A DNA stretch of 64,000 bases from Streptococcus oralis (GCF_021497885.1 NZ_CP046523.1:1841501-1905500); one strand, 5' to 3'; counted from the stretch's first letter, positions 18,259 through 28,044 are shown. Program-made: numbers and translations. The notes: generated by a model from the sequence alone, not told the origin.

Positions 18259-18352
18259 GAAGTAAAACCTCATTCTAACTTAAATTTTTTAACGTTTTAA
18301 ATGTAAAGGTGTGATTCTGACACGAATCGGTGAAACTAAAGCGCGCTCCTTA

Positions 18353-18505
18353 TCCTCAATGAAAATCAAAGAGCAAACTAGGAAGCTAGCCGCAGGCTGC
18401 TCAAAGCACTGCTTTGAGGTTGTGGATAGAACTGATGAAGTCAGTAACCATACCTACGGCAAGGCGAAGCTGACGTGGTTTGAAGAGATTTTCGAAGAGT
18501 ATTAG
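18353..18505 (-). repeat. BOX element, boxA-boxC without boxB
   Basis: Read on the minus strand it begins ATACTCTTCGAAAATCTC and TTCAAACCACGTCAGC (boxA), then runs straight into boxC (TTACTGACTTCATCAG, then TTTGCTCTTTGATTTTCA). This is the dispersed repeat of S. pneumoniae and close relatives. It fills the gap between GH125 and GH38 and reaches the GH125 stop codon. An open frame across it on the plus strand is a by-product. Confidence 0.92.
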
Positions 18506-19782
18506 CGAATATCTAGGTAATCCAAGACCAACTCACAGAACATCATGTTGGCCCAAGAGAACCATTCACGTGAGTAAAGCGTTGGGTCGTCAACGTGGAA
18601 GCTTTCGTGCATAACACCTGTACCACCATCGCAGGCAACCAGCTGATCGAGTAAGAATTTCTTCTCGGCCTTATCTCTTGTTGTCAAGCCTTGGATAGAT
18701 AGGGCAATCGGCCAGATATAGCGATAAAAGGTATGAGAACTTCCGAGACCACTAGCATATTCTCCTTGGTAGAAGTATGGATTTTCAGGGCTCAGAATGG
18801 TGCGACGAGTTGCTTGATAAACTTCGTCTTCAATGTCGCAATAGCCCAGATAAGGCGCCGCCAGCAGACTCGGTACATTTGGATCATCCATGATACTAGC
18901 ATTGCCTAAACCATCCACTTCAAAGGCGTAAATCTTTTCTCCCTTGCTGTTAGTGGTGTAGGCGTAATTTTCGATGCCTTCTTGAATTTCAGACTGGAGA
19001 CGCCTAGCATCAGCAATAATACTCTCACTATCAGCTAGGTCTAGTTCTGTAAAGATTTCTTGCACGTACCCCAAGACTACTACAGCAAACATATTGGACG
19101 GAATCAAATAGCTATACTGGCAGCAGTCATCACTCGGGCGAAAGGCTGACCAAGTCATACCTGTCACCGCAAAGGCAGGTCCAAAACCATCATTTACCAG
19201 AGTGTCTTCCTTGCGGTCTGTATCCCGAACGAAACGATAAGGAGAGTTATTGTGGTCTTGTTCTACCGTCCAGAGATGAAGAATTTCCTTGGTCGCTGCG
19301 ACAAAAGTCTCATCAAACTGACTGGTCTCGCCAGTCTCTTTCCAAAGGAGATAAGCCAGTTGCAAAGGATAGCAAAGTGAGTCCACCTCGTACTTACGCT
19401 CCCAAATCCAGCCATTAAGCTCTGTGTGGTCAGTCCCGTGGTGGCCCTTCCAGTTTTCCTCAATGTTAAAGGAATTGGCATAAGGATCCTTGAGCACCAA
19501 GGTCATCTGACGCTTGACCAAACCTGCAATGGTCTGACGCAAGAGAGGATCTCTTTTAGCCACATGCAGGTAGGGGCGTAGCTGGGCTGTCGAATCCCGA
19601 AGCCACATGGCAGGAATATCCCCTGTCAGTACAAAGGTCGAGCCATCTTCGAGGATTTCAACTGTATTGTCCAAGGTGTCCGTATAGCAACGCTCGAAGA
19701 CGTCCACCCACTCCGGATGGTCCTTAGCCCGCTCCACTACTTCGTCTAGCCATTTTCTAACAATTTCTTTCGAATAAATCAT
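18502..19782 (-). CDS. GH125 exo-alpha-1,6-mannosidase
   Basis: 426 residues from MIYSKEIVRKWLDEV, the family length; AGAGGAAA precedes this ATG, while an upstream ATG at 19806 has none. The (alpha/alpha)6 barrel motifs of GH125 are visible: LTGDIPAMWLRDSTAQLRPY, NGWIWERKYEVDSLCYPLQL and ending ESFHVDDP, WFSWANMMF. It matches pneumococcal SP_2144, which releases mannose from alpha-1,6 linkages. There is no signal peptide. The TAA stop adjoins the BOX element. It is the first minus-strand gene after the divergent promoter region shared with GH92. Confidence 0.93.
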   Translation of the reverse strand: MIYSKEIVRKWLDEVVERAKDHPEWVDVFERCYTDTLDNTVEILEDGSTFVLTGDIPAMWLRDSTAQLRPYLHVAKRDPLLRQTIAGLVKRQMTLVLKDPYANSFNIEENWKGHHGTDHTELNGWIWERKYEVDSLCYPLQLAYLLWKETGETSQFDETFVAATKEILHLWTVEQDHNNSPYRFVRDTDRKEDTLVNDGFGPAFAVTGMTWSAFRPSDDCCQYSYLIPSNMFAVVVLGYVQEIFTELDLADSESIIADARRLQSEIQEGIENYAYTTNSKGEKIYAFEVDGLGNASIMDDPNVPSLLAAPYLGYCDIEDEVYQATRRTILSPENPYFYQGEYASGLGSSHTFYRYIWPIALSIQGLTTRDKAEKKFLLDQLVACDGGTGVMHESFHVDDPTLYSREWFSWANMMFCELVLDYLDIR

Positions 19783-19817
19783 CGTGCAGTTTCCTCTTTC
19801 AAACAAGTTTCATGTTC

Positions 19818-19866
19818 AGTATATAGTTTTTGAGACAGAAAATACATACACAAATGATAGTCATTT
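19818..19866. promoter_or_regulatory. Divergent GH125/GH92 control region with 15-bp palindrome
   Basis: A TATACT -10 for GH125 lies at 19818-19823 (minus strand). Just upstream of its weak -35 is the perfect palindrome AAATGA-TAG-TCATTT (19852-19866), a possible operator for both divergent genes. No regulator gene is encoded nearby. Confidence 0.45.
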
Positions 19867-19953
19867 TTCTACAAAATTGCTTACTTTCGAACCCCATATC
19901 TAAAGGCCTCATTTTTCTGATATGAATGTAGAAAAACAGCTAAAGGAAAGACT

Positions 19954-22041
19954 ATGAAACCACTACTTGAAACCATTGATACCCGCTTTGGGACTGCTAG
20001 CAAGCATGCCTTTTCTCGGGGAAATACCCTGCCCTACACAGGCGTCCCTTTCGGGATGAATTATTTTGTTCCCCAGACCAGCGATCAGGAGGGTGCTTGG
20101 TTTTTCGATCCGCATCTGCCCATCTTTCAGGGAATTCGATTAACCCACCAGCCCAGTCCTTGGATTGGGGACTATTCTTGGCTACTTTTGACACCTGTCA
20201 TAGGCCAGCTAGGTGGAGACAGTCTCTTTCACCGCCAGTCTTCCTATGATATGGATAAGGCCTCTTTCCAACCTCATTATCTGAAGATTTCCTCCCTGCG
20301 CTATCAGATTGAAAGCCAACTGACACCGACTTGCTATGGCGCTTCTATTCGTTTGGAGCAAAAGCAAGGCAAAGCCCTCGCCCTCTATCTTCACGCAGCA
20401 GATGAACTGACAGTCAAGCAAGTAGATAAGCGAACTCTTTCCCTACGACAAGAAGGGAAAACTGAGACTAACAAAAATCTACTAACTATGTTCACTGCTC
20501 TACAAATGAATACGGATATTCTTGCTGTCAGCCAAGAAGGTGGAGACTGGCGAATTGACCTGACAGATAGTCATGCTGAAATCCAGCTAGCAACTTCTTT
20601 CATATCGCCTTCTCAAGCTCTGCTTAATCTACCTCAAAAGGACTTTGACAGCTGTAAAGCAAATGCCCAAGCAGACTGGGAAAATCTCCTCCATCGTTTT
20701 GACATACTAGAGACAGGAGAGGCTGACCGGACCTTCTTTGACCACTGCCTCTACAGACTCTTCCTCTTCCCGCAGACTTTTTATGAAGTGAACGAGTCAG
20801 GGCAAGCCATCCATATGGACCTGACTACTAGTACTGTCAAGCCTGGTGTCCTCTTTAGCAACAATGGTTTCTGGGATACCTTCCGCACCACCTTCCCCCT
20901 TTTTGCCCTTCTTATACCGGAACACTATCGTCTCTTTTTAAAAGGCTTTCTCAATAGCTACCGCGATACTGGTTTCCTGCCAAAATGGCTGGCCCCAGAT
21001 GAACGTGGCATGATGCCTGGTACCCTGCTAGATGGCATTATCGCAGACAGCACCTGCAAGGACATGGCCCCCGACCTAGAAGAAGAACTCCTCCAAGCCA
21101 TGCTTGAAACAGCCACCAAGTCTGACCCTCTCGGCATCAATGGTCGTCACGGACTAGCCCAATACCAAGAGCTTGGCTACCTCTCTACCGACCACCACGA
21201 AAGCGTCAGCCATACCCTAGACTATGCCTATAGCAACTTTTGTATCGCTAGCTGTGCCGAAAAGCTTGGTCAGAATGACATCGCGGAAACTTATAGAACT
21301 TCGTCACAAAATTACCGCCATCTATTTGACGCTGAGACAGGTTACATGCGTGCGCGAGATAGCCAAGGAAACTTCCGCCCTGACTTCTCTCCTTATGGTT
21401 GGGGACGCGACTACGCCGAATGCTCTGCCATTCAAGCGACTTTAGGCGTCTTACATGACATCCCAGGTTTAATCCAACTTATGGGTGGAAAAGAAGCCTT
21501 TAGCCACTATCTTTTGAAAGCCTGTCAGGACGCTCCTCTCTTTGAAACCACCGGCTATGGTTACGAGATTCATGAAATGAGCGAGATGGCTACCGCTCCT
21601 TTTGGGCAAATCGCCATTTCCAACCAGCCTAGCTTCCACATTCCCTATCTCTTCCGCTACAGCGACTACCCTGACTATACCGCTCTTCTTATCAAGACGC
21701 TCCGTCAGAAAGCCTTTCACCCAAGCTGGCAAGCCTATCCTGGCGATGAAGACAATGGTAGTCTCTCTGCTTGGTACATCTGGTCGGCTCTCGGATTCTA
21801 TCCGACCTGTCCGGGCAAGCCCAGCTACGATATCGGAATCCCTCTCTTTGACCGCCTCCGTATCTACCTGGCTAAGGAAAATAAATGGCTGGATATCCAT
21901 GCCGAGCAAAACTACAACCACTTCAACTTTGTCAAAGAATGCCGATTGGACAAGTCCCCAGTATCTAGCATCCAACACCAAGACCTCTTGAAAGCTGAGC
22001 AACTGACCTTCACTCTCAGCTGGTTGCCAAGTCACTCATAA
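19954..22041 (+). CDS. GH92 alpha-1,2-mannosidase
   Basis: 695 residues, transcribed divergently from the rest of the cluster. GH92 hallmarks are visible: GFWDTFRTTFPLFALL, YGWGRDYAECSA, and the C-terminal YPGDEDNGSLSAWYIWSALG with the catalytic and calcium-binding acids. There is no signal peptide, so it is cytosolic, like pneumococcal SP_2145, which trims alpha-1,2-linked mannose from high-mannose glycans. A ribosome binding site (AAAGGAAA) precedes the ATG. It ends before a perfect bidirectional terminator shared with the GH29 gene. Confidence 0.93.
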   Translation: MKPLLETIDTRFGTASKHAFSRGNTLPYTGVPFGMNYFVPQTSDQEGAWFFDPHLPIFQGIRLTHQPSPWIGDYSWLLLTPVIGQLGGDSLFHRQSSYDMDKASFQPHYLKISSLRYQIESQLTPTCYGASIRLEQKQGKALALYLHAADELTVKQVDKRTLSLRQEGKTETNKNLLTMFTALQMNTDILAVSQEGGDWRIDLTDSHAEIQLATSFISPSQALLNLPQKDFDSCKANAQADWENLLHRFDILETGEADRTFFDHCLYRLFLFPQTFYEVNESGQAIHMDLTTSTVKPGVLFSNNGFWDTFRTTFPLFALLIPEHYRLFLKGFLNSYRDTGFLPKWLAPDERGMMPGTLLDGIIADSTCKDMAPDLEEELLQAMLETATKSDPLGINGRHGLAQYQELGYLSTDHHESVSHTLDYAYSNFCIASCAEKLGQNDIAETYRTSSQNYRHLFDAETGYMRARDSQGNFRPDFSPYGWGRDYAECSAIQATLGVLHDIPGLIQLMGGKEAFSHYLLKACQDAPLFETTGYGYEIHEMSEMATAPFGQIAISNQPSFHIPYLFRYSDYPDYTALLIKTLRQKAFHPSWQAYPGDEDNGSLSAWYIWSALGFYPTCPGKPSYDIGIPLFDRLRIYLAKENKWLDIHAEQNYNHFNFVKECRLDKSPVSSIQHQDLLKAEQLTFTLSWLPSHS

Positions 22042-22043
22042 CC

Positions 22044-22078
22044 AAAAGAACCTTTGCATCGCGCAAAGGTTCTTCTTT
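22044..22078. terminator. Bidirectional terminator between GH92 and GH29
   Basis: AAGAACCTTTGC (22046-22057) and GCAAAGGTTCTT (22063-22074) form a perfect 12-bp stem with a 5-base loop. A and T runs flank it on both sides. Confidence 0.9.
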
Positions 22079-23757
22079 TATGAAACTTGGACCTGAAGCT
22101 GGTCAACCAGCTGCCCATCTACCGTCAGATTCAGATAAAAATCTAAGCTTTTATCTCCTGCAAAATACAAGGTTGGTAGCGTTAGCTTTTTTTCAGTCTC
22201 GCCAACTTGAAACGCAAGGACTTGAATCTCGTCCCGATAAGCGACACCATGCACACCCGTCCTTGGTTGAATCGAAATCTTAGCTTCTAAAGGACTGCTA
22301 GATTCTATGCGCTTCACTGTAAAGTGGACATTTTCTCCCTTGGTCACAGCTAGACTTTTTTCTGAAAACTCTAGTTGCTGAATAGCTTCTTTTCTCAATA
22401 AGGTAGGTGTTTTATAGAGTGAAATCTTGGTCAACAAAGGCAAAGCCTGTGCCTCTGTAATGGTCACGCGTATCTTCTGAGCCTCAACGACTGATCCTCG
22501 TAAGAGACGTTTGTAGCCAACAGTATAACCAGACCCAAACTCCTGCCAGACACCATCCAACTCTACCTGAACATGAAAAGCAGCGATGCGTTGCCCCAAC
22601 TTCAAATCTTCTCTTAACTCAATCACATCAAAAGTTTTAGGAGATCCTAAATCGAGCTCTAATTGGATTGGCAACTCTGCATCACTTGCCCAAGAACTAG
22701 CCTCCAGTCCATCTGTCAGATGATGACAAGCAAAGTCTGGTGATAGAGCAGGGCCAGATACCTTGGCTCTCAGAGCTAAATCTTCCCTATAGAGTGTGTC
22801 ACGGTAGGCAGCAAATTCATACAGTCGCCGGATATCCTTTTCGTCAAAGAGGCCGTCTTGATCCGGTGGGATATTAAGCAAGAGTGGAGTTCCCCGCCCT
22901 ACCGAGTGAAAATAAATCTCTACCAACTCCTCGAGAGACTTCGGGTCCTGATCCTCATGGTAAAACCAGCCCGGCCGAAGAGAAACATCTGCCTCACCGA
23001 TTGAAAACAGCGTTCCCAAGGGGTCTCCGTGCTGTAGATAATCTAATTCCGCCTCTGTCCCCAACTGGTCTGGCTTGACTTTTTGCCACAAGGGATCCCC
23101 TGCGTAGCCTCGTTCATTTCCAATCCAGCGAATACTGGTCTCTTCAGTTGAGAAAATCAAACAATCGCCCTGCAAGTCACGAATGGTTTCAAACCAAGTC
23201 TCAAACTCATAGTTGACTTGCTGGACCCCTTCCCCTCGAGCACCATCCATCCACACCTCAGTGAACTTACCGACATTCCCATAGGCAGGATTTGACAAAA
23301 TTTCCTTCAATTGAGCCAGATAGTAGGCATTGTAGTCCGCTTCTCGGTCCACGTGATAGAGGGAACTGTGAGCATCCCAAGGAGACAAATACACTCCCAA
23401 ATCCATGTCAAACTCAGTCGCAGCTTGGGAAACCTCAAGGAGCAAGTCCCCCTTTCCATCCCTCCAAGGGCTAGCCTTGACCGAATAATCTGTATGTGCT
23501 GTCGGGTAGAGGACAAAACCATCGTGGTGCTTGACCACTAAAATCAGTTTTTTAAAACCCGTTTCTTTGAGTACCCGAACCCATTCACGCGCATCCAACT
23601 TGGTCGGGTTAAAACGCATAGGATCCTCTTGCCCACTTCCCCATTCCTGGTCATAAAAGGTATTGGGACCAAAATGGATAAAGGCAGCTAGTTCATCCTC
23701 TAAATAATCCAGCTGGGCCTGGCTTGGTAATGGTCCATGCGGTTTTATTTTCGTCAT
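22078..23757 (-). CDS. GH29 alpha-L-fucosidase with C-terminal discoidin-like domain
   Basis: 559 residues from MTKIKPHGPLPSQ; two adjacent ATGs (23760 and 23757) are possible and the ribosome binding site is weak (AGAGA). The GH29 barrel shows FIHFGPNTF, VVKHHDGFVLYPT and EVWMDGARG, the last holding the nucleophile Asp. Residues from ~340 look like a galactose-binding (F5/8 type C) domain, ending with a beta-rich module. There is no signal peptide. It matches pneumococcal SP_2146. It would remove fucose from imported N-glycans. It has its own upstream region, which includes a DnaA-box palindrome ~30 bp before the start. Confidence 0.92.
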   Translation of the reverse strand: MTKIKPHGPLPSQAQLDYLEDELAAFIHFGPNTFYDQEWGSGQEDPMRFNPTKLDAREWVRVLKETGFKKLILVVKHHDGFVLYPTAHTDYSVKASPWRDGKGDLLLEVSQAATEFDMDLGVYLSPWDAHSSLYHVDREADYNAYYLAQLKEILSNPAYGNVGKFTEVWMDGARGEGVQQVNYEFETWFETIRDLQGDCLIFSTEETSIRWIGNERGYAGDPLWQKVKPDQLGTEAELDYLQHGDPLGTLFSIGEADVSLRPGWFYHEDQDPKSLEELVEIYFHSVGRGTPLLLNIPPDQDGLFDEKDIRRLYEFAAYRDTLYREDLALRAKVSGPALSPDFACHHLTDGLEASSWASDAELPIQLELDLGSPKTFDVIELREDLKLGQRIAAFHVQVELDGVWQEFGSGYTVGYKRLLRGSVVEAQKIRVTITEAQALPLLTKISLYKTPTLLRKEAIQQLEFSEKSLAVTKGENVHFTVKRIESSSPLEAKISIQPRTGVHGVAYRDEIQVLAFQVGETEKKLTLPTLYFAGDKSLDFYLNLTVDGQLVDQLQVQVS

Positions 23758-23788
23758 CATCTCACATCTCTTTCTCTTGTTCACAAAG

Positions 23789-24019
23789 TTATCCACAACT
23801 TGTGGATAAGAAAACATGCCTAAAAACTAGCTTTTCCAGACTCCAGCTCTTTGACTTTGAACCTATCACCTTCAGCAAACTCTGCTCAAATCCCAACTGC
23901 ACTAGGATTTCTACTAGAAAGCTGGCCAGTTACTGGTTGCCAGTACTATTATCAAGAACCCTTTAGGATATTAGCTGAATGTCCTGCTCTCCCCAGACTT
24001 ATCCACAACTTGTGAATAA
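23789..24019. other. Two inverted pairs of DnaA-box-like 9-mers, 210 bp apart
   Basis: TTATCCACA (23789-23797), a 3-bp gap and TGTGGATAA (23801-23809) form a perfect palindrome. The second copy is TTATCCACA (23999-24007), the same ACT gap and TGTGAATAA (24011-24019), with one base changed. The 9-mers fit the DnaA-box consensus TTATNCACA. The copies start 210 bp apart. The rest of 23758-24412 holds no convincing gene. Confidence 0.7.
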
Positions 24020-24412
24020 ACCCTTCTTCCTAGTTGTTACCTCGTTGACTATAACAAAAAATCTAGGTACCGTCAATAAGACAAGGCTGTCTTCCTAAAT
24101 ACTCGGAAAAGATTCTATAATTTGTACAATATACATTTTATGCCATTCAAAAGAAAGGCTTTCAGATAGATTTCATATAATTTTCTAAACGACTTTCAAT
24201 CACTGCTCCTCTCAATTCCCCGTCAGAACTGAATTAAAATCTGGACATTTCTTCTTAAAATGTGAAATTTAGCATAATCTTTTCAAAAAATATTATATTC
24301 TTTTTAGTAGAAGTTTATACATTTATTTCCTCTAATTCCTTTTGCGATCGTATAATAACATAAAATACTACTAAAACCTTGTTTTGTCCGAATTTTTAAT
24401 CATTTTTTACTG

Positions 24413-24460
24413 TTGACACGTCCATGAGAATATGATATAACGTAAATGTAAGCGGTACCA
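24413..24460 (+). promoter_or_regulatory. arcA promoter with cre-like site
   Basis: TTGACA (24413-24418), a 17-bp spacer and TATAAC (24436-24441) are followed by ATGTAAGCGGTACCA (24446-24460), which matches the cre consensus at 14 of 15 positions. A cre at the start of transcription fits the known glucose repression of arginine deiminase operons. Confidence 0.82.
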
Positions 24461-24499
24461 AAAAAGTGCCACCGTTAAAAATTTTTAAGGAGGAAAACC

Positions 24500-25729
24500 A
24501 TGTCTTCACATCCAATTCAGGTATTCTCAGAAATTGGGAAACTGAAAAAAGTTATGTTGCACCGTCCAGGCAAAGAGTTGGAAAACTTGTTGCCGGACTA
24601 TCTCGAAAGGCTTCTTTTTGATGACATTCCATTCTTGGAAGATGCTCAAAAAGAACATGACGCATTTGCTCAAGCTCTTCGTGATGAAGGAATTGAGGTC
24701 CTTTACCTAGAGCAATTGGCTGCTGAATCATTGACTTCCCCAGAAATCCGCGATCAATTTATCGAGGAATATTTAGACGAAGCCAACATCCGTGGTCGTC
24801 AAACCAAGGCGGCTATTCGTGAATTGCTTCACGGTATCAAGGACAACCAAGAATTGGTTGAAAAAACTATGGCAGGGGTTCAAAAAGTTGAATTGCCAGA
24901 AATTCCTGAAGAAGCAAAAGGCTTAACTGACTTGGTTGAGTCAGACTATCCATTTGCTATCGACCCAATGCCAAACCTCTACTTCACTCGCGACCCATTT
25001 GCAACTATTGGTAATGCCGTATCGCTTAACCACATGTATGCAGATACTCGTAACCGTGAAACTCTTTATGGTAAATACATTTTCAAACACCATCCAATCT
25101 ATGGTGGAAAAGTAGAATTAGTCTACAACCGTGAAGAAGATACACGTATTGAAGGTGGAGACGAACTCGTTCTTTCTAAAGACGTTCTTGCAGTAGGTAT
25201 CTCTCAACGTACAGATGCAGCTTCGATTGAAAAACTCTTGGTGAACATCTTCAAGAAAAATGTTGGCTTCAAGAAAGTATTGGCATTTGAATTTGCTAAC
25301 AACCGTAAATTCATGCACTTGGATACTGTCTTCACCATGGTTGACTACGACAAGTTCACAATTCACCCAGAAATCGAAGGCGATCTTCGTGTGTACTCTG
25401 TCACTTATGAAAATGAAAAACTCAAGATTGTTGAAGAAAAAGGTGACTTAGCTGAACTTCTTGCAAAGAACCTCGGCGTAGAAAAAGTTCATTTGATCCG
25501 TTGCGGTGGTGGCAATATCGTAGCAGCTGCGCGTGAACAATGGAATGATGGCTCCAACACTTTGACAATCGCACCTGGTGTAGTAGTCGTTTATGCCCGC
25601 AATACCATTACCAATAAGATCCTAGAAGAATACGGGCTTCGCTTGATTAAGATTCGCGGAAGCGAATTGGTTCGGGGCCGTGGTGGACCTCGTTGTATGT
25701 CTATGCCATTTGAACGTGAAGAAGTATAA
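24500..25729 (+). CDS. arcA: Arginine deiminase
   Basis: 409 residues, full length. Arginine deiminase hydrolyses arginine to citrulline and ammonia. Guanidino-group motifs are present: [13 protein letters not shown] near residue 160, [23 protein letters not shown] and the catalytic Cys in [10 protein letters not shown] close to the C-terminus. AAGGAGG lies 8 bases before the ATG. It is the first gene of the arc cluster and is controlled by the strong promoter and cre upstream. The ammonia produced protects against acid, and the pathway yields ATP. Confidence 0.97.
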   Translation: MSSHPIQVFSEIGKLKKVMLHRPGKELENLLPDYLERLLFDDIPFLEDAQKEHDAFAQALRDEGIEVLYLEQLAAESLTSPEIRDQFIEEYLDEANIRGRQTKAAIRELLHGIKDNQELVEKTMAGVQKVELPEIPEEAKGLTDLVESDYPFAIDPMPNLYFTRDPFATIGNAVSLNHMYADTRNRETLYGKYIFKHHPIYGGKVELVYNREEDTRIEGGDELVLSKDVLAVGISQRTDAASIEKLLVNIFKKNVGFKKVLAFEFANNRKFMHLDTVFTMVDYDKFTIHPEIEGDLRVYSVTYENEKLKIVEEKGDLAELLAKNLGVEKVHLIRCGGGNIVAAAREQWNDGSNTLTIAPGVVVVYARNTITNKILEEYGLRLIKIRGSELVRGRGGPRCMSMPFEREEV

Positions 25730-25786
25730 TCGCTGTTCAGTATTTGTCAATAAAAAATGTAAAAAATAGAAAGAGGAAATAATAGA

Positions 25787-26803
25787 ATGACACATTCAGT
25801 ATTCCAAGGACGCAGCTTCTTAGCAGAAAAAGACTTTACCCGCGCAGAGTTAGAATACCTTATTGGTCTTTCAGCTCACTTGAAAGATTTGAAAAAACGC
25901 AATATCCAACACCACTACCTTGCTGGTAAAAATATCGCCCTCCTGTTTGAAAAAACTTCTACTCGTACACGTGCAGCCTTTACAACTGCAGCTATTGACC
26001 TTGGTGCTCATCCAGAATACCTCGGAGCAAATGACATTCAGTTAGGTAAAAAAGAATCTACTGAAGATACTGCTAAAGTATTGGGACGCATGTTTGACGG
26101 GATTGAATTCCGCGGTTTCAGCCAACGTATGGTTGAAGAATTGGCAGAATTCTCAGGTGTTCCAGTATGGAATGGTCTAACTGACGAATGGCACCCAACT
26201 CAAATGCTCGCTGACTACTTGACTGTTCAAGAAAACTTCGGTCGCTTGGAAGGCTTGACATTGGTATACTGTGGTGATGGACGTAACAACGTTGCCAACA
26301 GCTTGCTCGTAACAGGTGCTATCCTTGGTGTTAACGTTCACATCTTCTCACCAAAAGAACTCTTCCCAGAAAAAGAAATCGTTGAATTGGCTGAAGGCTT
26401 TGCTAAAGAAAGTGGCGCACACATCCTTATCACCGAAGATGCAGACGAAGCTGTCAAAGGTGCAGATGTACTTTACACAGACGTTTGGGTATCTATGGGT
26501 GAAGAGGACAAATTCGCAGAACGCGTTGCACTTTTGAAACCTTACCAAGTCAATATGGACTTAGTGAAAAAAGCAGGCAACGAAAACTTGATCTTCTTGC
26601 ACTGTTTACCAGCATTCCACGACACTCACACTGTTTATGGTAAAGATGTTGCTGAAAAATTTGGCGTAGAAGAAATGGAAGTAACAGACGAAGTCTTCCG
26701 CAGCAAGTATGCTCGTCACTTTGACCAAGCAGAAAACCGTATGCACACTATCAAAGCTGTTATGGCTGCTACTCTTGGAAATCTCTACATTCCTAAAGTA
26801 TAA
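25787..26803 (+). CDS. arcB: Ornithine carbamoyltransferase, catabolic
   Basis: 338 residues. It splits citrulline with phosphate into ornithine and carbamoyl phosphate. The carbamoyl-phosphate motif STRTRAAF, the HPTQ motif ([11 protein letters not shown]) and the ornithine-side motif HCLPAFHD are intact. It lies 57 bases after arcA with a GAGG-type ribosome binding site and is almost certainly co-transcribed. It is followed by an unusual hairpin element before arcC. Confidence 0.97.
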   Translation: MTHSVFQGRSFLAEKDFTRAELEYLIGLSAHLKDLKKRNIQHHYLAGKNIALLFEKTSTRTRAAFTTAAIDLGAHPEYLGANDIQLGKKESTEDTAKVLGRMFDGIEFRGFSQRMVEELAEFSGVPVWNGLTDEWHPTQMLADYLTVQENFGRLEGLTLVYCGDGRNNVANSLLVTGAILGVNVHIFSPKELFPEKEIVELAEGFAKESGAHILITEDADEAVKGADVLYTDVWVSMGEEDKFAERVALLKPYQVNMDLVKKAGNENLIFLHCLPAFHDTHTVYGKDVAEKFGVEEMEVTDEVFRSKYARHFDQAENRMHTIKAVMAATLGNLYIPKV

Positions 26804-26825
26804 AACTTACTCATATACACAACAC

Positions 26826-26970
26826 AGGGGTTGAGACGAAAGCTATGATAGCTTATCAGTTCTAGCGAAAGAAAGCAAGGATTCTTTTTGACAAATTTGC
26901 CACCTTACTCTTGTCATCTTCCTGCTTCCTAGTCTCATTCTGATAAACGTCGGCTATGCGTTCAACCCCT
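26826..26970 (+). repeat. Long imperfect-palindrome element between arcB and arcC (SPRITE/MITE-like)
   Basis: The ends are inverted repeats: AGGGGTTGA at the left and TCAACCCCT at the right, then TTATCAG pairing with CTGATAA, CTAG with CTAG, and innermost TGACAA with TTGTCA. The whole ~145 bp can fold into one long interrupted stem-loop ending in CCCCTTTT. This recalls the terminator-like SPRITE repeats of pneumococci, but I cannot confirm the family. No gene is encoded in 26804-27096. Confidence 0.5.
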
Positions 26971-27096
26971 TTTACTAGTAGTAATGACTAATTTGTCTTT
27001 TGAAAAGACGCTACCTCCACTTCATATTTTATCATCATACCTGCCTGTAGCTCTTGGAGTTCTGTCAGGTTTACCATATTAAAGAAAGGAGAGCTC

Positions 27097-28044
27097 ATGT
27101 CTCATAGAAAAATCGTCGTTGCTTTAGGCGGAAATGCCATCCTCTCCACTGACCCATCTGCCCAAGCTCAACAAGCTGCTCTGGTAGAAACAGCTCGTCA
27201 TCTGGTCAAGTTGATTCAAAACGGAGATGAACTGATCATCACTCACGGAAATGGTCCTCAGGTGGGTAATCTCTTGCTTCAACACTTGATGGCAGATTCG
27301 GAAAAAAACCCTGCCTTCCCCCTTGATTCTTTGGTTGCCATGACCGAGGGTAGTATCGGTTTTTGGCTACAATGTGCTCTTGATAACGCATTGCTTGATG
27401 TAGGACTCGATAAAAATGTCACTTCTGTTGTTACCCAAGTTATAGTAGACAAAGAAGACCCTGCCTTTATCAATCCAACCAAACCAATCGGTCCATTCTA
27501 CTCAGAAGAGGATGCCAAAGCTGAGAGCGAAAAAACAGGAGCAACCTTCAAAGAAGATGCTGGTCGTGGCTGGCGTAAAGTAGTAGCTTCACCAAAACCA
27601 ATCGACATCAAAGAAATCAACAGCATCCGCACCTTGCTCGATAATGGTCAAGTTGTCATCGCAGCAGGTGGAGGAGGTATCCCTGTTGTCAAAAATGAAA
27701 ACGGTTACTTAAGTGGAGTCGAAGCCGTTATTGATAAAGACTTTGCGTCTCAACGACTAGCAGAACTCGTTGAAGCTGACCTCTTTATCGTCCTTACTGG
27801 CGTAGACTATGTCTATGTAAACTACAATAAACCAGACCAAGAAAAACTGGAACACGTTACCGTTAGCCAACTAAAAGAATACATCAAACAAGGACAATTC
27901 GCACCGGGTAGCATGCTACCAAAAGTCGAAGCTGCTATCGATTTTGTAACCAACCGCCCAGAAGGCAAGGCTGTTATCACTTCCCTCAGCAATCTAGGCG
28001 CCTTGATCGAGTCCGAAAGCGGAACAATTATTGTTAAAGACTAG
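27097..28044 (+). CDS. arcC: Carbamate kinase
   Basis: 315 residues. It makes ATP from carbamoyl phosphate and ADP, the energy-yielding step of the pathway. Amino-acid-kinase motifs include [10 protein letters not shown] at the N-terminus, [24 protein letters not shown] and the C-terminal [18 protein letters not shown] precedes the ATG. It is separated from arcB by 293 bases containing a long hairpin element, so its level may differ from arcA and arcB. Confidence 0.97.
   Translation: MSHRKIVVALGGNAILSTDPSAQAQQAALVETARHLVKLIQNGDELIITHGNGPQVGNLLLQHLMADSEKNPAFPLDSLVAMTEGSIGFWLQCALDNALLDVGLDKNVTSVVTQVIVDKEDPAFINPTKPIGPFYSEEDAKAESEKTGATFKEDAGRGWRKVVASPKPIDIKEINSIRTLLDNGQVVIAAGGGGIPVVKNENGYLSGVEAVIDKDFASQRLAELVEADLFIVLTGVDYVYVNYNKPDQEKLEHVTVSQLKEYIKQGQFAPGSMLPKVEAAIDFVTNRPEGKAVITSLSNLGALIESESGTIIVKD

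Noticed and set aside
18311..18505. 64-codon plus-strand frame
   Set aside because: It is the translation of the BOX repeat; no ribosome binding site and no protein-like sequence.
21469..22035. 188-codon minus-strand frame opposite GH92
   Set aside because: Antisense shadow of the well-supported GH92 gene.
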